Source: Vulcanimicrobiia bacterium (GTDB taxonomy: Bacteria; Eremiobacterota; Eremiobacteria; Baltobacterales; Baltobacteraceae). From it: DNA of 8,146 nt. The notes below the pieces were generated by a model. It did no database searches. It was given only the letters and a program-made list of their open reading frames with translations, and was not told where the DNA came from. The stretch lies in contig JAMXLG010000142.1 in assembly GCA_024281135.1 (NCBI GenBank), positions 1-8,146 of the forward strand. The letters run 5' to 3'. This document shows, one piece after another, positions 1-5,989 of the stretch (positions within the stretch are counted from its first letter, which is position 1; each line of letters starts with the position of its first letter). The position numbers were made by a program, and so were the translations under genes.

Positions 1-1
1 C

Positions 2-2173
2 TTCGTCGGACGCGACCGTGATGTCGCCAAAATCAGCGATCTCATTGCGAATTACCGACTCGTAACTCTAGCGGGGACCGGCGGTATCGGTAAGACTCGG
101 ATCGCACTGCACCTTGCTGCGGAATTGTTGCGCAGCGGTTCGTTTGAAGCGGCTTGGCTCGTAGACTTCGCGCCGGTCGTGGATCCGTCGCTTGTTCCAA
201 ACACGATTGCAACGGCATTGAGCGCTCAGGGGTCACCGAACCGCGCACCGCTAGAGAACCTCATTGCGTATTTGAAGAACAAGCGATTGCTCTTGGTCGT
301 CGATAACTGCGAGCATCTTATTGAGAGCATATCGAGCGCTGTAAATGCCATTTTGCAGCATTGTCCGGGCGTACGAATTTTAGCCACCAGCCGGGAAGCA
401 CTTGCAATTAGTGGTGAACGAGTCTACCACGTCCCATCGTTGAGCGTTCCGTCACCGGACGAGCTGCGAATGCTCGACGTCGACAAGGCGCTAATGTATG
501 GCGCGATCGCGCTATTTGTCGATCGTGCAGCAGCCGCAGACAACCGCTTCGTGCTAACCGAGCAGTTAGTGCCGGTCGTGTCAGAGATTTGTCGGCGTCT
601 TGATGGAATCGCCCTTGCGATCGAGCTCGCAGCCGCGCGAATTAACATTCTTTCTGCTACGAGCCTGGCGCAGAAGTTGAATCACCGCTTTCTTGTCTTG
701 ACGGGCGGAAGTCGAACAGCGCTGCCACGGCATAAGACAATGCGCGCGCTCATAGATTGGAGCTACGATCTATTGAGCGCGAACGAACAGCAGCTGCTTC
801 GGCGGCTATCGATCTTTTCCGGTGGGTTTACGCTGGACATGGCAACAGCACTTTGGTCCGAGGACGGCGCAAATGCGGAATGCGATGCACTCGATCTCGT
901 TATGTCGCTTGTAGACAAGTCGCTCATCCAGGCTGAGCCGACTTCGTACGATACGACGCGCTACAAGCTTTTAGAGTTAACGCGGCAATACGGGCTCGAG
1001 AAGCTGCGTGAAAGCGGCGAATACGCGGCGATCGCACGAGCACACGCGGTCGCGCTGCTGAGGCTAGCGGAACGCTTCGATACGCTGCTCGAGCTTACAC
1101 CCGACTTTTTATACGGAAATGTTCTCAAGCCGGAGGCTGAAAATTGGCGCGCAGCAATGGAATGGGCGATGGGATCGGACGGAGATCTGCAGTTGGGGCA
1201 GCGGCTGATCGCGACGCGCAATGCCGGTGTTTTCGGCATGTATTCGATCGAAGGCAGGCGATGGGTGCATGCAGCGCAGCAGGCCTGTGACGACGCAACA
1301 CCACCGGAACTGCGAGCGAGATTGTTGCTCACGGAGGTGCGTGTCGCTGCGGAACTCGGTCGCGTGCAACAGAAAGATACACTTGCAGCAGCTGAGCGAG
1401 CTTTGTCATTCTACCGTGGAGTCGGCGATCGCGTCGGTATCGCTGAGGCACAATACCATTGCGCCCGGATACGCATCTTCAGGCACGATCGCGACGGCGA
1501 AAGTGAGATGCAGTCTGTGCTTGCGCTGGCGCGTTCCTGCAGAGCACAAGACCTGGTTGTAAAGGCATTGGCCCAGCTCGGTACAGCGCGCCTCTTCGAA
1601 AACGATCTCGTGACAGCACGAGATTTCTATTCAGAAGCCATAGCGCTGCTTGGGGCAGCGGGCTGCGAAAAATTTGCGGCTGAGCTGACAAGTAATCTTG
1701 GCGAGGTCGAATTCCAACTCGGAAATGCGGAGACCGCGCTCACGCACGGTCGCGAAGCGGTCGACGCTCTACGCAGATTGTCCGCGATATATCCGCTACC
1801 TCTCGCACTTTCCAACTGTGCAGCTTACTCCATCGCTTTAGGGCACTTCGAAGAAGCTCGAGCGTATGCGCGCGAAGCGACCGTCCTTGCTCATGACTCC
1901 GGCGGGTATCTGGCTGTCGTTTTAGCTTTGGAGCATCTTGCGGCTATCGCGGTCCTAGAGTCACACGATTACCAGCGCGCTGCACGTCTGCTGGGCTTTG
2001 TTGATGCTCACTTCATCGAGTTGGAATACGTGCGCCAATACATCGAGCAGAAAGAGCACGATAAGGTTCTTCCCATCTTGCGCTTGGAGCTTGGCACGCA
2101 ACTCGAGGACCTTTTGAATCAAGGAGCGCAGTGGTCGGAGGATCACGCCGTCGCAGAGGCGTTGATGATCTAG
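2..2173 (+). CDS. STAND/NB-ARC-type regulatory ATPase with helical-repeat C-terminus (COG3903-like), 5' truncated
   Basis: The reading frame is open from base 2, so the true start lies upstream; 723 residues are visible, ending at TAG. Numbering from base 2, the fragment opens FVGRD, which normally precedes the P-loop in this family. Walker A is GTGGIGKT (residues 25-32), Walker B is LLLVVDNCEH (96-105), a sensor-like ILATSREAL lies at 126-134, and the GxPLA-type helix is present as GIALAIELAAAR (about 202-213). A winged-helix segment follows (TGGSRTALPRHKTMRA through LLRRLSIFSGGF). The rest, to about residue 680, is alpha-helical and TPR-like, and the last 60 residues resemble the usual end of these proteins. 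No C-terminal LuxR helix-turn-helix is visible. Family members are cytoplasmic signal-dependent regulators whose N-terminus is often a SARP/BTAD, OmpR-type winged-helix or cyclase domain; which one applies here cannot be seen. The gene converges on the MFS gene. Family assignment is confident; regulated targets and ligand are unknown. Confidence 0.9.
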   Translation, partial: FVGRDRDVAKISDLIANYRLVTLAGTGGIGKTRIALHLAAELLRSGSFEAAWLVDFAPVVDPSLVPNTIATALSAQGSPNRAPLENLIAYLKNKRLLLVVDNCEHLIESISSAVNAILQHCPGVRILATSREALAISGERVYHVPSLSVPSPDELRMLDVDKALMYGAIALFVDRAAAADNRFVLTEQLVPVVSEICRRLDGIALAIELAAARINILSATSLAQKLNHRFLVLTGGSRTALPRHKTMRALIDWSYDLLSANEQQLLRRLSIFSGGFTLDMATALWSEDGANAECDALDLVMSLVDKSLIQAEPTSYDTTRYKLLELTRQYGLEKLRESGEYAAIARAHAVALLRLAERFDTLLELTPDFLYGNVLKPEAENWRAAMEWAMGSDGDLQLGQRLIATRNAGVFGMYSIEGRRWVHAAQQACDDATPPELRARLLLTEVRVAAELGRVQQKDTLAAAERALSFYRGVGDRVGIAEAQYHCARIRIFRHDRDGESEMQSVLALARSCRAQDLVVKALAQLGTARLFENDLVTARDFYSEAIALLGAAGCEKFAAELTSNLGEVEFQLGNAETALTHGREAVDALRRLSAIYPLPLALSNCAAYSIALGHFEEARAYAREATVLAHDSGGYLAVVLALEHLAAIAVLESHDYQRAARLLGFVDAHFIELEYVRQYIEQKEHDKVLPILRLELGTQLEDLLNQGAQWSEDHAVAEALMI

Positions 2174-2205
2174 ACGCCTGCGCGCTAGGTCGATCACATC
2201 GGCCT

Positions 2206-2234
2206 CCCCGCGCGTACGTCGCGTTCGCACGGGG
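2206..2234. terminator. GC-rich hairpin between convergent genes, possible bidirectional terminator
   Basis: CCCCGCGCG (2206-2214) pairs with CGCACGGGG (2226-2234) through eight base pairs and one C-A mismatch, with an 11-nt loop. It lies in the 73-bp gap between the stop of the plus-strand ATPase gene and the stop of the minus-strand MFS gene, where a shared terminator is expected. There is no T-tract on either side, so it does not fit the standard intrinsic terminator well. It could be a chance pairing in GC-rich DNA or a site that stalls 3' ends. Confidence 0.35.
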
Positions 2235-2246
2235 TAGCATTACCTC

Positions 2247-3425
2247 TCACGTCGTCACGCGCTTCGCAGTTCTCCCGAGCAGCGCTTCAAAGACGAGTAA
2301 GCCGCACGTGGCGACAGACGCTGCACCAATGAATGTCGCGCGTGGGGAAAATTGCCATAGCCAGCCGCCAACCAACGATGCCGGAAACACGGACAGGCCG
2401 CGAATGAGGTAATACGAGCCGACATCGACGCTACGCCGTCCTTCGCGCGCAAGGTCCACGATCATCGCCTTTCGCGGAGGCTCACCGATTTCGCGCAAGC
2501 CCATCGCAAGGAACGCTAACGCGAGCATCCAGACGGAAGTGGAGAACGCCAAAATCAACGGGAACGTCGCAAAGAATCCGTACGTTAATGTTACCCATCT
2601 TTCGCGTCCTCGACGATCGGCGATGCGTGCGACGGGGATGTATACCACGAGTGCGGTCGCCATCGCGAGCGCGATAAGCAAGCCGAATGTTGCCGAGCTC
2701 ATTCCCACGACACGCACAACGTATAGGACGACGTAGATCTCTGCAATTCCCTGACCAAAGCGAACGACGATGTCGGAGAGTAGCAACTGCTTAAGCCTGG
2801 GAGAGAGCTCGGAAGCGCCTGCGAGTATTTCGGGGACCGACAGAGGCCGCGTGTGGGTATCGCCGTATCGCTTCCATTGAAGAAAAAGCGCAGTCGACGC
2901 TATGACCAATCCGAGATATATCGCTGTGCGTGTTCCGTGGATCGTTCCATACATCGTGATTATCGCTCCGCCGGCGATAGGCGCGAGTACAATTGGAATA
3001 CGGCGAACGATCGACTGATAGGCAAACGCCATGCTGCGTTCGCCTTGCGGCAAGGTGTCTCCGATGAGCGAGAACGTCGCAGGAAGCGAGAAGCTTTGCC
3101 ACGCCATGACCAGTGGCAGTGCCGCCAACAACATCCACCAGCGGGTTGCGAGCGCAAACGAAGCATATCCGGTCATCGCTGTGACGTTGAACGCAATGAG
3201 CGCTTTTTTGTAGCCGAGACGAGCCGTTAATGCGCCACCCGGAAATTGATAGATTGCGTCAAGAAAGTCTTTGAGCGTCCCATAGGCCGCGACGGCAAGC
3301 ACCGAGCCGCCGAGTGCGTGAAGATAGTTTGGAACGAAGCGCGCCCATAGCTCTTCAGCGCACGCGATAAGAAAGATCGCAATGAGTAGGATGGTAAGAT
3401 TCCCGCGCGATGCGCGTTGGGTCAC
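2247..3425 (-). CDS. MFS transporter, last gene of the ChrB-associated operon
   Basis: This is a 392-residue integral membrane protein of the usual 12-helix major facilitator length. Hydrophobic segments start at about residue 10 (TILLIAIFLIACAEELW). A motif-A-like loop, GGALTARLGYKKAL (63-76), sits between helices 2 and 3, and its second-half counterpart, ARIADRRGRERWV, lies at 266-278. A hydrophilic central loop spans about 184-216. The start is GTG, overlapping the stop of the upstream ChrB-domain gene in a 4-nt GTGA junction, so translation is probably coupled and the two products are made together. Substrate cannot be read from sequence. From context it is inferred to export chromate or another toxic anion or metabolite, filling the position that ChrA (CHR family, a different fold) holds in classical chr operons. 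No CHR-family protein is present in the window. MFS assignment is confident; the chromate role is inference. Confidence 0.9.
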   Translation of the reverse strand: MTQRASRGNLTILLIAIFLIACAEELWARFVPNYLHALGGSVLAVAAYGTLKDFLDAIYQFPGGALTARLGYKKALIAFNVTAMTGYASFALATRWWMLLAALPLVMAWQSFSLPATFSLIGDTLPQGERSMAFAYQSIVRRIPIVLAPIAGGAIITMYGTIHGTRTAIYLGLVIASTALFLQWKRYGDTHTRPLSVPEILAGASELSPRLKQLLLSDIVVRFGQGIAEIYVVLYVVRVVGMSSATFGLLIALAMATALVVYIPVARIADRRGRERWVTLTYGFFATFPLILAFSTSVWMLALAFLAMGLREIGEPPRKAMIVDLAREGRRSVDVGSYYLIRGLSVFPASLVGGWLWQFSPRATFIGAASVATCGLLVFEALLGRTAKRVTT

Positions 3426-3874
3426 ACCGATTCAGCTCCATTAACGCGCATGCGGCAAAATTCGTAGAGCGCGTCGTAGATCGGGAACTCGACGTCTAAT
3501 AAGGCATGGTCGTCGGCGTATCGAGCAGGCGACAACGCGTGAAATCCGGCGGCGAGGGCGTACAAGCCGGCAGATTCTGCAGTGAGGCTTCTGTCGGAGG
3601 TATCCGCGCCACGAACGATCTTCGCTAATTCCAGCAACGCAGCGTCCGTTACGCGGTAATGGTCGATAATCGCGTCGAAAGAACAGCGTTCGCGGTGATG
3701 ACCAAGCTCGACGCAGGGTACGTCGAAGGGAATCGCACCCTCTCGCGATGCCGTTTCCATAACTTTGTCGGGTTCGACGAAGAAAAATTCCGCGTCGGCA
3801 TCGATGAAGCGTTTGATGAGCCACGGGCAGGCAATACGATCGACCTTCGCCCGAGCACGCGTTACGTATTTCAT
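3422..3874 (-). CDS. Small ChrB C-terminal-domain protein (chromate resistance family)
   Basis: This 150-residue protein consists only of the ChrB C-terminal (Chrome_Resist) domain. The family signature DRIACPWLIKRFID lies at residues 12-25, followed by DAEFFFVEP. The second conserved block holds FD (50-51), H59-H60 and CSFD (64-67), and the C-terminus ends in YDALYEFCRM. It aligns without gaps over both blocks with residues 187-206 and 222-243 of the full-length ChrB encoded at 4943-5881. It lacks the N-terminal ChrB_N domain and has no signal peptide or membrane helix, so despite the family's old name (chromate resistance exported protein) it appears cytoplasmic. Its ATG is 5 nt after the propeller stop with only a weak upstream purine run, suggesting coupled translation. 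Its stop overlaps the MFS start. Biochemical activity of the domain is unsettled; an auxiliary or sensor role beside the transporter is inferred. Confidence 0.88.
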   Translation of the reverse strand: MKYVTRARAKVDRIACPWLIKRFIDADAEFFFVEPDKVMETASREGAIPFDVPCVELGHHRERCSFDAIIDHYRVTDAALLELAKIVRGADTSDRSLTAESAGLYALAAGFHALSPARYADDHALLDVEFPIYDALYEFCRMRVNGAESV

Positions 3875-3879
3875 GTCGC

Positions 3880-4866
3880 TTACGTACCTGGTTCCGCCAT
3901 GATCCGAAGAACGGGATTGCCGTTCACGTTTTCCAACGGAAAGTAAATGCGACCGCTTTGCGAATCAACAGCGACCGTATGTGCGGCCGGAGCAAGAAAG
4001 CCTTGCGCGCGTCGTTCAACGCGAGCGCCATCGGTAAAGACGGATACGATGCCGCTCTCGGCCGCGACATAAAGGAGATGCCGTTTATCGTCGAGTGCGA
4101 GCACGTCGGGATCGTCACCGATCGTCCAGGTACCACGAATCCTCATCGACGGCATGTCGAGCCAAAGGAATGCTGCGTTATCTTCACAGGCGATAAACGC
4201 TCGATGCATCTTCGAATCGATGAGTAGACCATGATTCCCGTTGCAACCGGCAAGATGCACGTGGCGCAAGATGCGATTTGTGGAAGGATCGATTTCGACG
4301 AGATCACCGATCGTCTGCACGTTCACGAAGATGTGACCTGAAACGGGATCGTACTGCGTGTTGCCGACATCTCCGCCGAGCGGAATCGTCGCGATTCTCC
4401 GGTTGGTCTTCGTGTCGATAACCGTATCGGTTTGACCGTGTTCGTCGGAGACGAAAAGATGCGAAGTTTTGGGATCGAAAGCGATCCCATCCGGATAGAC
4501 ACCGCCCGGCATTCGTGCCTTAACACGAAGAGTAGCTTCATCAATCGCCACCACTTCATTCGTTCCCGTGGCGCTTGCGTACACGGTGCGAAGTTGCGGT
4601 ACCGCCAGCACCCCGTGCACCGACGCCACATCAGAAATCTCGGCACGCACGTCATCCCGCTTCGTATCGAAGGCAACGACCTTACTGTCACCTAGGTGCG
4701 CGATAAACAGTACGTGAGTGAGCGGATCGAGACTCTGGTAATCGAGCCGCGTCGCATTTCCCGGCAGAGAGAAGTTGGCTATAGTTTTGAACGGCAACGG
4801 CGCCGCAAGCGCAACGCCTGCGATGAGTGCGCCAAAGACGGCGAACGCGCCTAGGTGCTTGGGCAT
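3880..4866 (-). CDS. Secreted YVTN/YncE-like beta-propeller protein
   Basis: This 328-residue protein has a short basic N-terminus (MPKHLG), a hydrophobic core (about 6-20) and an AxA-type cleavage region near residues 19-23, which together read as a Sec signal peptide. No lipobox cysteine is seen. The mature part is made of repeated propeller blades. Examples are VLFIAHLGDSKVVAFDT (52-68), VYASATGTNEVVAID (95-109), LFVSDEHGQTDTVIDTKT (137-154), IFVNVQTIGDLVEIDPST (179-196) and LLYVAAESGIVSVF (264-277). The pattern of strand, D/N-rich turn and VxxID strand is that of YncE and surface-layer YVTN proteins. It is the first gene of the minus-strand operon, with AAAGGA just upstream of its ATG. 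It would act outside the cytoplasmic membrane as a binding or scaffold protein; its ligand is not evident. The link to chromate rests only on operon context. Confidence 0.87.
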   Translation of the reverse strand: MPKHLGAFAVFGALIAGVALAAPLPFKTIANFSLPGNATRLDYQSLDPLTHVLFIAHLGDSKVVAFDTKRDDVRAEISDVASVHGVLAVPQLRTVYASATGTNEVVAIDEATLRVKARMPGGVYPDGIAFDPKTSHLFVSDEHGQTDTVIDTKTNRRIATIPLGGDVGNTQYDPVSGHIFVNVQTIGDLVEIDPSTNRILRHVHLAGCNGNHGLLIDSKMHRAFIACEDNAAFLWLDMPSMRIRGTWTIGDDPDVLALDDKRHLLYVAAESGIVSVFTDGARVERRAQGFLAPAAHTVAVDSQSGRIYFPLENVNGNPVLRIMAEPGT

Positions 4867-4880
4867 GGTGTCCTTTGTCT

Positions 4881-4898
4881 TGACTTAAATTGAAGTCA
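4881..4898. promoter_or_regulatory. Inverted repeat TGACTT-N6-AAGTCA, candidate operator half of the divergon
   Basis: The arms TGACTT (4881-4886) and AAGTCA (4893-4898) are perfect inverted repeats around AAATTG, and the central AATT is itself symmetric, giving 16 of 18 symmetric positions. It overlaps the candidate plus-strand -35 element and lies in the untranslated leader of the minus-strand operon. Such a site suits a dimeric DNA-binding protein. ChrB from the adjacent gene is the obvious candidate, but the binding protein is not identified by sequence. Confidence 0.5.
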
Positions 4899-4919
4899 TT
4901 ATTACGTTACTTGTAATAA
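4899..4919. promoter_or_regulatory. Inverted repeat TTATTAC-N7-GTAATAA, candidate operator
   Basis: TTATTAC (4899-4905) and GTAATAA (4913-4919) are perfect 7-bp inverted repeats around GTTACTT. Within it, TTAC-TT-GTAA (4907-4916) is a smaller nested palindrome. A related palindrome, TTAC-T-GTAA, follows at 4923-4931, and ACGTTAC occurs as a direct repeat at 4904-4910 and 4920-4926, 16 bp apart. The site covers the centre of the divergent region where the candidate promoters overlap, the expected place for a repressor. The 16-bp spacing is not an exact helical repeat, so cooperative binding on one face is uncertain. Confidence 0.5.
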
Positions 4920-4930
4920 ACGTTACTGTA

Positions 4931-4936
4931 AAGGAG
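4931..4936 (+). promoter_or_regulatory. Ribosome binding site supporting the TTG start of chrB
   Basis: AAGGAG is followed by a 6-nt spacer and the TTG at 4943. This strong Shine-Dalgarno match fixes the non-ATG start. It also fits the protein, because the conserved ChrB_N opening (WLLLVASLP) starts at the third residue from this codon, whereas the next in-frame ATG would remove most of that domain's first block. Confidence 0.8.
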
Positions 4937-4942
4937 ACACCA

Positions 4943-5881
4943 TTGGGCTGGTTGCTGCTCGTCGCGAGCCTCCCAGGAGGTCAAGGCGCATTGCGGTTGC
5001 GGCTTTGGCGGTCGCTGAAATCGGTGGGCGCCGCCGCGCTGCGCGACGGCGTTTATCTTGCGCCGCGGAGCCTTCCGATGAAGGCGGCGTTCGACGAACG
5101 TGCTGCGGAGATTTCGGCCGCGGGCGGGTCAGCCTTCGTCTTCACTATTGCAAACGGTGACGAACACGAGGAATTTTTCCGAACGCTCTATGACCGGTCT
5201 GCGCAATATGCGCAATCAATAGCTGCGCTGGAAGGACTGGCTGAGGAATTCGGACGCATTTCCGAATCTGATGCGCGACGCAGACTTCGGCAACTAACGC
5301 GTGACGTGGCCTCGATTGAAGCGACGGATTTCTTTCCTGGGAGCGCGCTAGATGGCGCCCGAGCCGCGCTCGAGTCGACGCGCCAGCAGCTCGATACGAC
5401 GTATTCCCCAGAGGAGCCGCTTGCGGTTCACACGACGATACCGCGTTGTGACCGGCGCAACTTCACAGGGAAGACGTGGGCGACGCGCGCGCATATTTGG
5501 ATCGACCGGATCTGTAGTGCTTGGTTGATCCGACACTTCATTGACGAAGACGCGCGGTTTCTTTGGTTACGGCATCCCTCGGACTGCCCAGCATCTGCTA
5601 TCGGTTTTGACTTCGACGGCGCACAATTCACGCACGTTGATCAATTCGTCACGTTCGAAGTGCTTCTACAAAGCTTTGGACTCGCTGGTAACGAGGCACT
5701 CCAGCGCCTCGCGGCGATCGTGCACTTTCTGGACGTCGGCGGACCAAGAGTGGCGGAAGCGGCGGGCTTTGAGGCCATACTATCCGGTGCCCGCGCACGG
5801 TGCGAACACGACGATCAACTGCTAGACGACGTTTCCCCGGTGCTCGATGATCTATATCGCGCCTTCGATTCGCAGCGCTGA
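4943..5881 (+). CDS. chrB: Full-length ChrB, putative chromate-responsive regulator
   Basis: This 312-residue protein has the two-domain ChrB layout and the usual family length. The N-terminal ChrB_N domain starts WLLLVASLPGGQGALRLRLW (3-22), continues with LRDGVYLAP (33-41), and is followed by a charged, largely helical region to about 155 with a possible coiled coil (80-125). The C-terminal ChrB domain carries DRICSAWLIRHFIDEDARF (188-206), FDFDGAQFTH (222-231) and VHFLD (260-264). In ungapped alignment with the small ChrB-domain protein, the cysteine in that protein's CSFD motif (C64) is replaced by V236 (VTFE). The full-length protein still has C191, C215 and C287. In characterised chr operons ChrB is a cytoplasmic chromate-sensing regulator. 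Placement opposite the propeller-ChrB-MFS operon, across a palindrome-rich gap, fits that role. The start is TTG, with a good ribosome binding site. The effector here (chromate, sulfate or another anion) is not proven. Confidence 0.9.
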   Translation: MGWLLLVASLPGGQGALRLRLWRSLKSVGAAALRDGVYLAPRSLPMKAAFDERAAEISAAGGSAFVFTIANGDEHEEFFRTLYDRSAQYAQSIAALEGLAEEFGRISESDARRRLRQLTRDVASIEATDFFPGSALDGARAALESTRQQLDTTYSPEEPLAVHTTIPRCDRRNFTGKTWATRAHIWIDRICSAWLIRHFIDEDARFLWLRHPSDCPASAIGFDFDGAQFTHVDQFVTFEVLLQSFGLAGNEALQRLAAIVHFLDVGGPRVAEAAGFEAILSGARARCEHDDQLLDDVSPVLDDLYRAFDSQR

Positions 5882-5989
5882 TGGACTGTATGCTAAAGCT
5901 ACCGAAGCTGTGGCCGGCCGTCCACCGATGGTGAACCCGTAACTCTCGCTCCACTGCTACGAGTTCGCCTTTGCGGTTACTCTTGCACA
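5882..5989. other. 108-nt intergenic region between chrB and kup
   Basis: No coding sequence, tRNA or known riboswitch was recognised. Short inverted repeats are present: CACC-GAT-GGTG (5923-5933), AACTC (5941-5945) with GAGTT (5961-5965), and GTAAC (5939-5943) with GTTAC (5976-5980). These could give a small structured leader but do not form a stem followed by a T-tract. There is no clear Shine-Dalgarno sequence before the kup ATG. A kup promoter could lie here, but no convincing -35/-10 pair was found. Confidence 0.5.

Larger units (their letters stand above)
4867..4942. promoter_or_regulatory. Divergent promoter/operator region of the chr locus
   Basis: These 76 bp separate the divergent starts of the propeller operon (minus) and chrB (plus), and are much more AT-rich than the flanking genes. 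Plus-strand promoter candidates are TTGACT (4880-4885) with TACGTT (4903-4908, 17-nt spacer), or TTGAAG (4890-4895) with TAATAA (4914-4919, 18-nt spacer). The best minus-strand candidate is TTTACA (4932-4927) with TAACGT (4909-4904, 17-nt spacer). None is a strong consensus. The proposed promoters face and overlap each other, so one bound regulator could control both arms. The two ends nearly mirror each other: each gene is preceded by AAAGGA followed by CACC (AAAGGACACC on minus, AAAGGAGACACC on plus). ChrB is known as a chromate-responsive regulator in other chr operons, so autoregulation from here is the natural inference. Confidence 0.7.

Noticed and set aside
961..1369. Antisense open frames of about 86-123 codons inside the ATPase gene
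   Set aside because: They overlap a well-supported conserved gene, have no ribosome binding site or recognisable domain, and are typical shadow frames of GC-rich DNA.
2853..3230. Plus-strand open frame of 125 codons opposite the MFS gene
   Set aside because: Its translation is rich in R, S and C without domain features, and the opposite strand encodes a clear membrane transporter.
3422..3874. Small ChrB-domain gene as a truncated pseudogene of full-length ChrB
   Set aside because: It has intact conserved blocks, its own start, a coupled junction to the MFS gene and clear sequence divergence from the neighbouring ChrB, so it reads as a functional single-domain protein.
4689..4698. Perfect 10-bp palindrome CACCTAGGTG, with CCTAGG also at about 4852-4857 and 7010-7015
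   Set aside because: All copies lie inside coding sequence with no common spacing or context; three occurrences of a 6-mer are not convincing as an operator set.
5923..5933. Short hairpin CACC-GAT-GGTG downstream of chrB as an intrinsic terminator
   Set aside because: The stem is only 4 bp and no T-run follows on either strand.
5882..5989. c-di-AMP (ydaO) or other K+-related riboswitch upstream of kup
   Set aside because: The gap is too short and lacks the conserved core segments I would expect; only generic short pairings are seen.
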